A program made the translations under genes and the position numbers. DNA of 64,000 bases from Plasmopara viticola (taxonomy: Eukaryota; Oomycota; Peronosporomycetes; Peronosporales; Peronosporaceae), in NCBI GenBank assembly GCA_001695595.3, contig MBPM02000173.1, positions 19,078-83,077 on the forward strand, given 5' to 3'. Positions within the stretch are counted from its first letter, which is position 1, and the number at the start of each line of letters is the position of its first letter. Shown here piece after piece: positions 1-12,120 of this stretch. Under the pieces are notes generated by a model that searched no databases, was not told where the DNA came from, and saw only the letters and a list, made by a program, of their open reading frames with translations.

Positions 1-3000
1 GTGTCTGCACGTCCAGGAAGCTCAATTCGACGTATCTGATGCCGTAGCACGAATCAGCGCTTCTTACGGAGCAGAATGCGCTAAGCTACGCTTGGAACGC
101 GTGTCTGCACGTCCAGGAAGCTCAATTCGACGTATCTGATGCCGTAGCACGAATCAGCGCTTCTTACGGAGCAGAATGCGCTAAGCTACGCTTGGAACGC
201 GTGTCTGCACGTCCAGGAAGCTCAATTCGACGTATCTGATGCCGTAGCACGAATCAGCGCTTCAAACGGAGCAGAATGCGCTAAGCTACGCTTGGAACGC
301 GTGTCTGCACGTCCAGGAAGCTCAATTCGACGTATCTGATGCCGTAGCACGAATCAGCGCTTCTTACGGAGCAGAATGCGCTAAGCTACGCTTGGAACGC
401 GTGTCTGCACGTCCAGGAAGCTCAATTCGACGTATCTGATGCCGTAGCACGAATCAGCGCTTCTTACGGAGCAGAATGCGCTAAGCTACGCTTGGAACGC
501 GTGTCTGCACGTCCAGGAAGCTCAATTCGACGTATCTGATGCCGTAGCACGAATCAGCGCTTCTTACGGAGCAGAATGCGCTAAGCTACGCTTGGAACGC
601 GTGTCTGCACGTCCAGGAAGCTCAATTCGACGTATCTGATGCCGTAGCACGAATCAGCGCTTCTTACGGAGCAGAATGCGCTAAGCTACGCTTGGAACGC
701 GTGTCTGCACGTCCAGGAAGCTCAATTCGACGTATCTGATGCCGTAGCACGAATCAGCGCTTCAAACGGAGCAGAATGCGCTAAGCTACGCTTGGAACGC
801 GTGTCTGCACGTCCAGGAAGCTCAATTCGACGTATCTGATGCCGTAGCACGAATCAGCGCTTCTTACGGAGCAGAATGCGCTAAGCTACGCTTGGAACGC
901 GTGTCTGCACGTCCAGGAAGCTCAATTCGACGTATCTGATGCCGTAGCACGAATCAGCGCTTCAAACGGAGCAGAATGCGCTAAGCTACGCTTGGAACGC
1001 GTGTCTGCACGTCCAGGAAGCTCAATTCGACGTATCTGATGCCGTAGCACGAATCAGCGCTTCTTACGGAGCAGAATGCGCTAAGCTACGCTTGGAACGC
1101 GTGTCTGCACGTCCAGGAAGCTCAATTCGACGTATCTGATGCCGTAGCACGAATCAGCGCTTCAAACGGAGCAGAATGCGCTAAGCTACGCTTGGAACGC
1201 GTGTCTGCACGTCCAGGAAGCTCAATTCGACGTATCTGATGCCGTAGCACGAATCAGCGCTTCTTACGGAGCAATGCGCTAAGCTACGCTTGGAACGCGT
1301 GTCTGCACGTCCAGGAAGCTCAATTCGACGTATCTGATGCCGTAGCACGAATCAGCGCTTCAAACGGAGCAGAATGCGCTAAGCTACGCTTGGAACGCGT
1401 GTCTGCACGTCCAGGAAGCTCAATTCGACGTATCTGATGCCGTAGCACGAATCAGCGCTTCTTACGGAGCAGAATGCGCTAAGCTACGCTTGGAACGCGT
1501 GTCTGCACGTCCAGGAAGCTCAATTCGACGTATCTGATGCCGTAGCACGAATCAGCGCTTCTTACGGAGCAGAATGCGCTAAGCTACGCTTGGAACGCGT
1601 GTCTGCACGTCCAGGAAGCTCAATTCGACGTATCTGATGCCGTAGCACGAATCAGCGCTTCTTACGGAGCAGAATGCGCTAAGCTACGCTTGGAACGCGT
1701 GTCTGCACGTCCAGGAAGCTCAATTCGACGTATCTGATGCCGTAGCACGAATCAGCGCTTCTTACGGAGCAATGCGCTAAGCTACGCTTGGAACGCGTGT
1801 CTGCACGTCCAGGAAGCTCAATTCGACGTATCTGATGCCGTAGCACGAATCAGCGCTTCAAACGGAGCAGAATGCGCTAAGCTACGCTTGGAACGCGTGT
1901 CTGCACGTCCAGGAAGCTCAATTCGACGTATCTGATGCCGTAGCACGAATCAGCGCTTCTTACGGAGCAGTCTGCGCTAAGCTACGCTTGGAACGCGTGT
2001 CTGCACGTCCAGGAAGCTCAATTCGACGTATCTGATGCCGTAGCACGAATCAGCGCTTCAAACGGAGCAGAATGCGCTAAGCTACGCTTGGAACGCGTGT
2101 CTGCACGTCCAGGAAGCTCAATTCGACGTATCTGATGCCGTAGCACGAATCAGCGCTTCTTACGGAGCAATCTGCGCTAAGCTACGCTTGGAACGCGTGT
2201 CTGCACGTCCAGGAAGCTCAATTCGACGTATCTGATGCCGTAGCACGAATCAGCGCTTCAAACGGAGCAGAATGCGCTAAGCTACGCTTGGAACGCGTGT
2301 CTGCACGTCTCAATTCGACGTATCTGATGCCGTAGCACGAATCAGCGCTTCTTACGGAGCAGAATGCGCTAAGCTACGCTTGGAACGCGTGTCTGCACGT
2401 CCAGGAAGCTCAATTCGACGTATCTGATGCCGTAGCACGAATCAGCGCTTCAAACGGAGCAGAATGCGCTAAGCTACGCTTGGAACGCGTGTCTGCACGT
2501 CCAGGAAGCTCAATTCGACGTATCTGATGCCGTAGCACGAATCAGCGCTTCAAACGGAGCAGAATGCGCTAAGCTACGCTTGGAACGCGTGTCTGCACGT
2601 CCAGGAAGCTCAATTCGACGTATCTGATGCCGTAGCACGAATCAGCGCTTCTTACGAAGCGGAATGCGCTAAGCTTTGCTCTGAACGCGTGTCTGCACGT
2701 CCAGGAAGCTCAATTCGACGTATCTGATGCCGTAGCACGAATCAGCGCTTCAAACGGAGCAGAATGCGCTAAGCTACGCTTGGAACGCGTGTCTGCACGT
2801 CCAGGAAGCTCAATTCGACGTATCTGATGCCGTAGCACGAATCAGCGCTTCTTACGGAGCAGTCTGCGCTAAGCTACGCTTGGAACGCGTGTCTGCACGT
2901 CCAGGAAGCTCAATTCGACGTATCTGATGCCGTAGCACGAATCAGCGCTTCAAACGGAGCAGAATGCGCTAAGCTACGCTTGGAACGCGTGTCTGCACGT

Positions 3001-5230
3001 CCAGGAAGCTCAATTCGACGTATCTGATGCCGTAGCACGAATCAGCGCTTCTTACGGAGCACAATGCGCTAAGCTACGCTTGGAACGCGTGTCTGCACGT
3101 CCAGGAAGCTCAATTCGACGTATCTGATGCCGTAGCACGAATCAGCGCTTCAAACGGAGCAATCTGCGCTAAGCTACGCTTGGAACGCGTGTCTGCACGT
3201 CCAGGAAGCTCAATTCGACGTATCTGATGCCGTAGCACGAATCAGCGCTTCAAACGGAGCAGAATGCGCTAAGCTACGCTTGGAACGCGTGTCTGCACGT
3301 CCAGGAAGCTCAATTCGACGTATCTGATGCCGTAGCACGAATCAGCGCTTCAAACGGAGCAGAATGCGCTAAGCTACGCTTGGAACGCGTGTCTGCACGT
3401 CCAGGAAGCTCAATTCGACGTATCTGATGCCGTAGCACGAATCAGCGCTTCACGGAGCAAATGCGCTAAGCTACGCTTGGAACGCGTGTCTGCACGTCCA
3501 GGAAGCTCAATTCGACGTATCTGATGCCGTAGCACGAATCAGCGCTTCAAACGGAGCAGAATGCGCTAAGCTACGCTTGGAACGCGTGTCTGCACGTCCA
3601 GGAAGCTCAATTCGACGTATCTGATGCCGTAGCACGAATCAGCGCTTCTTACGGAGCAGTCTGCGCTAAGCTACGCTTGGAACGCGTGTCTGCACGTCCA
3701 GGAAGCTCAATTCGACGTATCTGATGCCGTAGCACGAATCAGCGCTTCAAACGGAGCAGAATGCGCTAAGCTACGCTTGGAACGCGTGTCTGCACGTCCA
3801 GGAAGCTCAATTCGACGTATCTGATGCCGTAGCACGAATCAGCGCTTCTTACGGAGCAGAATGCGCTAAGCTACGCTTGGAACGCGTGTCTGCACGTCCA
3901 GGAAGCTCAATTCGACGTATCTGATGCCGTAGCACGAATCAGCGCTTCAAACGGAGCAGAATGCGCTAAGCTACGCTTGGAACGCGTGTCTGCACGTCCA
4001 GGAAGCTCAATTCGACGTATCTGATGCCGTAGCACGAATCAGCGCTTCAAACGGAGCAGAATGCGCTAAGCTACGCTTGGAACGCGTGTCTGCACGTCCA
4101 GGAAGCTCAATTCGACGTATCTGATGCCGTAGCACGAATCAGCGCTTCAAACGGAGCAGAATGCGCTAAGCTACGCTTGGAACGCGTGTCTGCACGTCCA
4201 GGAAGCTCAATTCGACGTATCTGATGCCGTAGCACGAATCAGCGCTTCTTACGGAGCAATGCGCTAAGCTACGCTTGGAACGCGTGTCTGCACGTCCAGG
4301 AAGCTCAATTCGACGTATCTGATGCCGTAGCACGAATCAGCGCTTCAAACGGAGCAGAATGCGCTAAGCTACGCTTGGAACGCGTGTCTGCACGTCCAGG
4401 AAGCTCAATTCGACGTATCTGATGCCGTAGCACGAATCAGCGCTTCAAACGGAGCAGAATGCGCTAAGCTACGCTTGGAACGCGTGTCTGCACGTCCAGG
4501 AAGCTCAATTCGACGTATCTGATGCCGTAGCACGAATCAGCGCTTCAAACGGAGCAGAATGCGCTAAGCTACGCTTGGAACGCGTGTCTGCACGTCCAGG
4601 AAGCTCAATTCGACGTATCTGATGCCGTAGCACGAATCAGCGCTTCTTACGGAGCAAATGCGCTAAGCTACGCTTGGAACGCGTGTCTGCACGTCCAGGA
4701 AGCTCAATTCGACGTATCTGATGCCGTAGCACGAATCAGCGCTTCAAACGGAGCAGAATGCGCTAAGCTACGCTTGGAACGCGTGTCTGCTTGTCCAGGA
4801 AGCTCAATTCGACGTATCTGATGCCGTAGCACGAATCAGCGCTTCAAACGGAGCAGAATGCGCTAAGCTACGCTTGGAACGCGTGTCTGCACGTCCAGAA
4901 GCTCAATTCGACGTATCTGATGCCGTAGCACGAATCAGCGCTTCTTACGAGCAATCTGCGCTAAGCTACGCTTGGAACGCGTGTCTGCACGTCCAGGAAG
5001 CTCAATTCGACGTATCTGATGCCGTAGCACGAATCAGCGCTTCAAACGGAGCAGAATGCGCTAAGCTACGCTTGGAACGCGTGTCTGCACGTCCAGGAAG
5101 CTCAATTCGACGTATCTGATGCCGTAGCACGAATCAGCGCTTCTTACGGAGCAGTCTGCGCTAAGCTACGCTTGGAACGCGTGTCTGCACGTCCAGGAAG
5201 CTCAATTCGACGTATCTGATGCCGTAGCAC
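1..5230 (+). repeat. Homogeneous 100-bp satellite array (family 1 core)
   Basis: A head-to-tail tandem array with an exact 100-bp period: GTGTCTGCAC starts at 1, 101, 201 and so on. About 52 monomers are present, and the array is already running at the left edge of the window. Monomers differ mainly at one site, reading either CTTCTTACGG or CTTCAAACGG after AATCAGCG, and in small indels just after it (GGAGCAGAATG, GGAGCAATG, GGAGCAGTCTG, GGAGCAATCTG). Each monomer has an ACGCGT site and a short inverted repeat AGCGC...GCGCT. One monomer near 2,310 lacks about 10 bp. Near-identity over kilobases indicates recent amplification or ongoing homogenisation. Short open frames here come from the repeat period and are not genes. 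Confidence 0.98.
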
Positions 5231-7440
5231 GAATCAGGATTGCAAACGGAGCAGAATGCGCTAAGCTACGCTTGGAACGCGTGTCTGCACGTCCAGGAAG
5301 CTCAATTCGACGTATCTGATGCAGTACACGAATCAGCGCTTCTTACGGAGCACAATGCGCTAAGCTACGCTTGGAACGCGTGTCTGCTTGTCCAGGAAGC
5401 TCAATTCGACGTATCTGATGCCGTAGCACGAATCAGCGCTTCAAACGGAGCAGAATGCGCTAAGCTACGCTTGGAACGCGTGTCTGCACGTCCATGAAGC
5501 TCAATTCGACGTATCTGATGCAGTAGCACGAATCAGCGCTTCAAACGGAGCAGAATGCGCTAAGCTACGCTTGGAACGCGTGTCTGCTTGTCCAGGAAGC
5601 TCAATTCGACGTATCTGATGCCATAGCACGATTCAGCACTTCAAACGGAGCAAAATGCGCTAAGCTACGCTTGGAACGCGTGTCTGCACGTCCATGAAGC
5701 TCAATTCGACGTATCTGATGCCGTAGCACGAATCAGCGCTTCTTACAGAGCAATCTGCGCTAAGCTACGCTTGGAACGCGTGTCTGCACGTCCAGGAAGC
5801 TCAATTCGACGTATCTGATACCATAGCACGAATCAGCGCTTCAAACGGAGCAGAATGCGCTAAGCTACGCTTGGAACGCGTGTCTGCACGTCCATGAAGC
5901 TCAATTCGACGTATCTGATGCAGTAGCACGAATCAGCGCTTCTTACAGAGCAATCTGCGCTAAGCTACGCTTGGAACGCGTGTCTGCACGTCCAGGAAGC
6001 TCAATTCGACGTATCTGATGCCGTAGCACGAATCAGCGCTTCAAACGGAGCAGTCTGCGCTAAGCTACGCTTGGAACGCGTGTCTGCTCGTCCAGGAAGC
6101 TCAATTCGACGTATCTGATGCCGTAGCACGAATCAGCGCTTCAAACGGAGCAGAATGCGCTAAGCTACGCTTGGAACGCGTGTCTGCACGTCCATGAAGC
6201 TCAGTTCGACGTATCTGATGCCGTAGCACGAATCAGCGCTTCTTACAGAGCAATCTGCGCTAAGCTACGCTTGGAACGCGTGTCTGCACGTCCAGGAAGC
6301 TCAATTCGACGTATCTGATGCCGTAGCACGAATCAGCGCTTCAAACGGAGCAGAATGCGCTAAGCTACGCTTGGAACGCGTGTCTGCTTGTCCAGGAAGC
6401 TCAATTCGACGTATCTGATGCCATAGCACGATTCAGCGCTTCAAACGGAGCAAAATGCGCTAAGCTACGCTTGGAACGCGTGTCTGCACGTCCAGGAAGC
6501 TCAATTCGACGTATCTGATGCCGTAGCACGAATCAGCGCTTCTTACAGAGCAATCTGCGCTAAGCTACGCTTGGAACGCGTGTCTGCACGCCCAGGAAGC
6601 TCAATTCGACGTATCTGATGCCGTAGCACGAATCAGCGCTTCAAACGGAGCAGAATGCGCTAAGCTACGCTTGGAACGCGTGTCTGCACGTCCAGGAAGC
6701 TCAATTCGACGTATCTGATGCCGTAGCACGAATCAGCGCTTCTTACGGAGCAGTCTGCGCTAAGCTACGCTTGGAACGCGTGTCTGCACGTCCAGGAAGC
6801 TCAATTCGATGTATCTGATGCCGTAGCACGAAATGGCGCTTCAAACGGAGCAGAATGCGCTAAGCTACGCTTGGAACGCGTGTCTGCACGTCCAGGAAGC
6901 TCAATTCGACGTATCTGATGCAGTAGCACGAATCAGCGCTTCTTACGGAGCACAATGCGCTAAGTTTCGCTTGGAACGCGTGTCTGCTTGTCCAGGAAGC
7001 TCAATTCGACGTATCTGATGCCGTAGCACGATTCAGCGCTTCAAACGGAGCAAAATGCGCTAAGCTACGCTTGGAACGCGTGTCTGCACGTCCATGAAGC
7101 TCAATTCGACGTATCTGATGCAGTAGCACGAATAAGCGCTTCTTACAGAGCAATCTGCGCTAAGCTACGCTTGGAACGCGTGTCTGCACGTCCAGGAAGC
7201 TCAATTCGACGTATCTGATGCCGTAGCACGAATCAGCGCTTCTTACGGAGCAGTCTGCGCTAAGCTACGCTTGGAACGCGTGTCTGCTTGTCCAGGAAGC
7301 TCAATTCGACGTATCTGATGCCGTAGCACGAATCAGCGCTTCAAACGGAGCAGAATGCGCTAAGCTACGCTTGGAACGCGTGTCTGCACGTCCAGGAAGC
7401 TCAATTCGACGTATCTGATGCCGTAGCACGAATCAGCGCT
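5231..7440 (+). repeat. Variable flank of the 100-bp satellite array
   Basis: The same ~100-bp monomer continues in phase (~22 copies) but with more variants: TCCATGAAGC for TCCAGGAAGC, TGCTTGTCC for TGCACGTCC, CTTACAGAGCAATCTG for CTTACGGAGCAG, and GATTGCAAACGG at ~5,238. Several variants recur as linked sets. For example, a TCCATGAAGC monomer is followed by the ACAGAGCAATCTG form at ~5,690-5,750, 5,890-5,950, 6,190-6,250 and 7,090-7,150. This suggests blocks of 2-4 monomers were copied together. The segment separates the uniform core from the older higher-order repeats. Confidence 0.95.
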
Positions 7441-7651
7441 TCAAACAGTGCTGAATGCACTAACCTACGCTTGAAACGTGTGTCTGCACGTCCAGCAAGC
7501 TCAATTGGACGCATCAGATGCCGTAGCACGAATCAGCGCTTCAAACGGAACAGTATGCGCCAAGTTACATTCAAAACGCGTGTCTGCACGTTCAGAAAGC
7601 TCAATTGTACGTATCTGATGCCGTGATAACAGAGCAATATTCGCAAAGTTA
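7441..7651 (+). repeat. Partial family-1 higher-order unit (monomers 17-19)
   Basis: Monomers abruptly become diverged from 7,441 (AACAGTGCTGAATGCAC). They match the last two to three monomers of the ~1,830-bp unit that follows, including the shortened monomer with CCGTGATAACAGAGC just before 7,652. It is therefore the tail of a truncated unit, and the uniform 100-bp array joins at this point. Confidence 0.8.
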
Positions 7652-9480
7652 AACTTCAAACGCGTATCTGATCACCCGGGAAGCTAGTTTAGACGTATCT
7701 GATGCCGTAGACAGAATCAGCGCTTTAACGGATCAGTATTCGCTCAGTTACTTTTAATCGCGTGTCTGCCCGGAAGCTTTCTTAGATGTATCTGATGCCG
7801 TAGGAAGAATTGGCGCTTCAAACGGAGCAGTGTTCGCTAAGTTGAGTTTTTAACTCGTGTTTGCGCTCCCAAGAAAGCTTAATCGGACGTTTCTGATACC
7901 GGAGGATGAACCAGCGTTTTAAACGGATCTGAACTCGCTAGGTTGCGCTTAAAATGCATATCTGCTTAATTTGACGTATCTGACGTCGTGGGCCGAACTA
8001 GCGCTTCAAACAGAACAATATTCGCTAAGTTAAACTTAGATCGCATATCTGAACATTCGAATAGCTTTCTTAGATGTATCTTATCAGGAAGAAGAATCAG
8101 CGCTTGAAATGGAGCAGCATTAGCAAAGGTACACTTATACGCGTGTCGGCACATCCAGGAAGCATGGTTGGACGAATGTGATGCCGTAGAAAGAATCAAC
8201 GCTTTAAACGGATCAGTATTAGCTAAGTTACACTTACATGCGTGTGTGCACGTCCAGGGAAGCTCGTTTAGACGTATCTGATGCAGTAGGATGAACCAGC
8301 GCTTTAAACTGAACAGCATTTGTTAAGGCTTGCTTATATGCGTGTCTGCACATCCGGAATATTTAAATGAACGTACCTAATGCCGTTTGAAGAATCAACG
8401 CTTTAATGGATCAGTAATAGCTTAGTTACTTTTACCGCGTGTCAACACGAAAGCTTTCTTAGATGTATCTGATGCCGTAGGAAGAATTGGCGAGTCAAAC
8501 GGAGCAGTGTTCGCTAAGTTGAGTTTTTAACTCGTGTTTGCACTCCCAAGAAAGCTTAACCGGACGTTTCTGATGCCGTAGGATGAACCAGTACTTTAAA
8601 CGGATCTGATTCGTTGGGTTGCGCTTAAAATGCATGTCTGCTTAATTCGACGTATCTGACGTTGTGGGCCGAACTAGTGCTTCAAACAGAGCAATATTCG
8701 CTAAGTTAGACTTAAATCGCATATCTGAACATCCGAGTAGCTTTCTTAGATGTATATGATGCCGGAGGGGAATCAGCGCTTCAAACGGAGCGGTATTTGC
8801 TAAGGTACACTTATACACGTGTCGGCCCGTCCAGGGAGCATTGTTGGACGAATCTGATGCCGTAGGAAGAATCAGTGCTCCAAACGGATTATTATTAGCT
8901 AAGGTTTACTTAGACGCGTGTCGGCACGTTCAGGAAGCTTGTTTAGACGGACCTTATGCGGTAGCATGAACCAGCGCTCCGAAGTGAACAGCTTTTGCTA
9001 AGGTTTGCTTATATGCGTGTCTGCACATCCGGGTGGCTTTAATGGACGTATTTAATACCGTTGAAAGAATCAGCGCTTCAAACGGATCAGTATTCACTCA
9101 GTTTCTTTAATTGGAGGATTGCACGAAAGTTTTTTAGATGTATCTGATACCGTAGCCCAAATCCGCGCTTTAAACGGAGCAGTATGCACAAAGTTACGCT
9201 TCAAACGCGTGTCTGCACGACCAGGAAGCTCAATTAAACGTATCTGATGCCATATCACAAATCAGCGCTTCAAACGGAGCAGTATGCACTAACCTACGCT
9301 TGAAACGCGTATCTGCACGTCCGGCAAGCTCAATTGGACGTATTGGATGCCGTAGTACGAATCAGCGCTTCAAACGGAGCAGTATACGCCAAGTTACGTT
9401 CAAAACGCGTGTCTACACGTCCAGAAAGCTCAATTGTACGTATCTGATGCCGTGATAATAGAGCAATATTCGCAAAGTTA
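7652..9480 (+). repeat. Family-1 higher-order repeat, copy 1 (19 monomers)
   Basis: A 1,829-bp unit of 19 diverged monomers of 85-102 bp, starting at AACTTCAAACGCGTATCTG. Inside it, monomers 2-8 and 9-15 correspond one to one: the order with CTTTTA(A/C)YCGCGTGTC, AGTTTTTAACTCGTG, a short CGCTTAAAATGCAT monomer and ATCGCATATCTGAAC recurs. A 7-monomer block was therefore duplicated before the whole 19-mer was. The 354-nt minus-strand open frame at 7,966-8,319 recurs at the same place in the next copy and is a by-product of the repeat. Confidence 0.92.
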
Positions 9481-11311
9481 AACTTCAAACGCGTATCTGA
9501 TCACCCGGGAAGCTAGTTTAGACGTATCTGATGCCGTAGACAGAATCAGCGCTTTAACGGATCAGTATTCGCTCAGTTACTTAGATTCGCGTGTCTGCCC
9601 GGAAGCTTTCTTAGATGTATCTGATGCCGTAGGAAGAATTGGCGATTCAAACGGAGCAGTGTTCGCTAAGTTGAGTTTTTAACTCGTGTTTGCACTCCCA
9701 AGAAAGCTTAACCGGACGTTTCTGATGCCGTAGGATGAACCAGCGTTTTAAACGGATCTGAACTCGCTAGGTTGCGCTCAAAATGCATATCTGCTTAATT
9801 CGACGTATCTGACGTCATGGGCCGAACTAGCGCTTCAAACAGAACAATATTCGCTAAGTTAAACTTAGATCGCATATCTGAACATTCGAATAGCTTTCTT
9901 AGATGTATCTGATCAGGAAGAAGAATCAGCGCTTGAAATGGAGCAGCATTAGCGAAGGTACACTTATACGCGTGTCGGCACATCCAGGAAGCATGGCTGG
10001 ACGAATGTGATGCCGTAGAAAGAATCAACGCTTTAAACGGATCAGTATTAGCTAAGTTACACTTACATGCGTGTGTGCACGTCCAGGGAAGCTCGTTTAG
10101 ACGTATCTGATGCAGTAGGATGAACCAGCGCTTTAAACTGAACAGCATTTGTTAAGGCTTGCTTATATGCGTGTCTGCACATCCGGAATATTTAAATGAA
10201 CGTACCTAATGCCGTTTGAAGAATCAACGCTTTAATGGATCAGTAATAGCTTAGTTACTTTTACCGCGTGTCAACACGAAAGCTTTCTTAGATGTATCTG
10301 ATGCCGTAGGAAGAATTGGCGAGTCAAACGGAGCAGTGTTCGCTAAGTTGAGTTTTTAACTCGTGTTTGCACTCCCAAGAAAGCTTAACCGGACGTTTCT
10401 GATGCCGTAGGATGAACCAGTACTTTAAACGGATCTGATTCGTTGGGTTGCGCTTAAAATGCATGTCTGCTTAATTCGACGTATCTGACGTTGTGGGCCG
10501 AACTAGTGCTTCAAACAGAGCAATATTCGCTAAGTTAGACTTAAATCGCATATCTGAACATCCGAGTAGCTTTCTTAGATGTATATGATGCCGGAGGGGG
10601 AATCAGCGCTTCAAACGGAGCGGTATTTGCTAAGGTACACTTATACACGTGTCGGCACGTCCAGGGAGCATTGTTGGACGAATCTGATGCCGTAGGAAGA
10701 ATCAGTGCTCCAAACGGATTATTATTAGCTAAGGTTTACTTAGACGCGTGTCGGCACGTTCAGGAAGCTTGTTTAGACGGACCTTATGCGGTAGCATGAA
10801 CCAGCGCTCCGAAGTGAACAGCTTTTGCTAAGGTTTGCTTATATGCGTGTCTGCACATCCGGGTGGCTTTAATGGACGTATTTAATACCGTTGAAAGAAT
10901 CAGCGCTTCAAACGGATCAGTATTCACTCAGTTTCTTTAATTGGAGGATTGCACGAAAGTTTTTTTAGATGTATCTGATACCGTAGCCCAAATCCGCGCT
11001 TTAAACGGAGCAGTATGCGCTAAGTTACGCTTCAAACGCGTGTCTGCACGACCAGGAAGCTCAATTAAACGTATATGATACCATATCACGAATCAGCGCT
11101 TCAAACGGAGCGGTATGCACTAACCTACGCTTGAAACGTGTGTCTGCACGTCCAGCAAGCTCAATTGGACGTATTAGATGCCGTAGCACGAATCAGCGCT
11201 TCAAACGGAACAGTATGCGCCAAGTTACGTTCAAAACGCGTGTCTGCACGTTCAGAAAGCTCAATTGTACGTATCTGATGCCGTGATAACAGAGCAATAT
11301 TCGCAAAGTTA
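9481..11311 (+). repeat. Family-1 higher-order repeat, copy 2 (19 monomers)
   Basis: A second 1,831-bp unit in the same monomer order as copy 1, differing only by scattered substitutions and 1-2 bp indels. The duplicated minus-strand open frames of the two copies differ at three of 117 residues. The high similarity between units, against strong divergence between monomers inside a unit, is the defining mark of a higher-order repeat. Confidence 0.92.
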
Positions 11312-12120
11312 AACTTCAAACGCGTATCTGATCACCAGGGAAGCTAGTTTAGACGTATCTGATGCCGTAGACAGAATCAGCGCTTTTTCGGGTCAGTATT
11401 CGCTCAGTTACTTCGATTCGCGTGTCTGCCCGGAGCTTTGTTAGATGTATCTGATGCCTTAGGAAGGGTTGGCGCTTCAAACGGAGCAGTGTTCGCTAAG
11501 TTGAGTTTTTAACTCGTGTTTGCACTCCCAAGAAAGCTTAACCGGACGTTTCTGATGCCGTAGGATGAACCAGCGTTTTAAACGAATCTGAACTCGCTAG
11601 GTTGCGCTCAAAATGCATATCTGCTTAATTCGACGTATCTGACGTCGTGGGCCGAACTAGCGCTTCAAACAGATCAATATTCACTAAGTTAAACTTAGAT
11701 CGCATATCTGAACATTCGAGTAGCTTTCTTAGATGTATCTGATCAGGAAGAAGAATCAGCGCTTGAAATGGAGCAGCATTAGCGAAGGTACACTTATACG
11801 CGTGTCGGCACATCCAGGAAGCATGGTTGGACGAATGTGATGCCGTAGAAGAAATCAACGCTTTAAACGGATCAGTATTAGCTAAGTTACACTTACATGC
11901 GTGTGTGCACGTCCAGGGAAGCTCGTTTAGACGTATCTGATGCAGTAGGATAACCAGCGCTTTAAACTGAACAGCATTTGTTAAGGCTTGCTTATATGCG
12001 TGTCTGCACATCCGGAATATTTAAATGAACGTACCTAATGCCGTTTGAAGAATCAACGCTTTAATGGATCAGTAATAGCTTAGTTACTTTTATCGCGTGT
12101 CATCACGAAAGCTTTCTTCG
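11312..12120 (+). repeat. Family-1 higher-order repeat, copy 3 (partial)
   Basis: A third copy begins at 11,312 with the same register anchor. It follows the unit closely for about eight monomers and then drifts. The minus-strand open frame seen in copies 1 and 2 recurs at 11,625-12,011 with a changed start. Beyond ~12,120 the monomer order is still partly recognisable but identity falls, so the right end is approximate. Confidence 0.85.

Noticed and set aside
1..7440. CRISPR-like regular repeats
   Set aside because: Period is 100 bp with no unique spacers, the whole monomer is repeated, and the neighbouring genes have introns.
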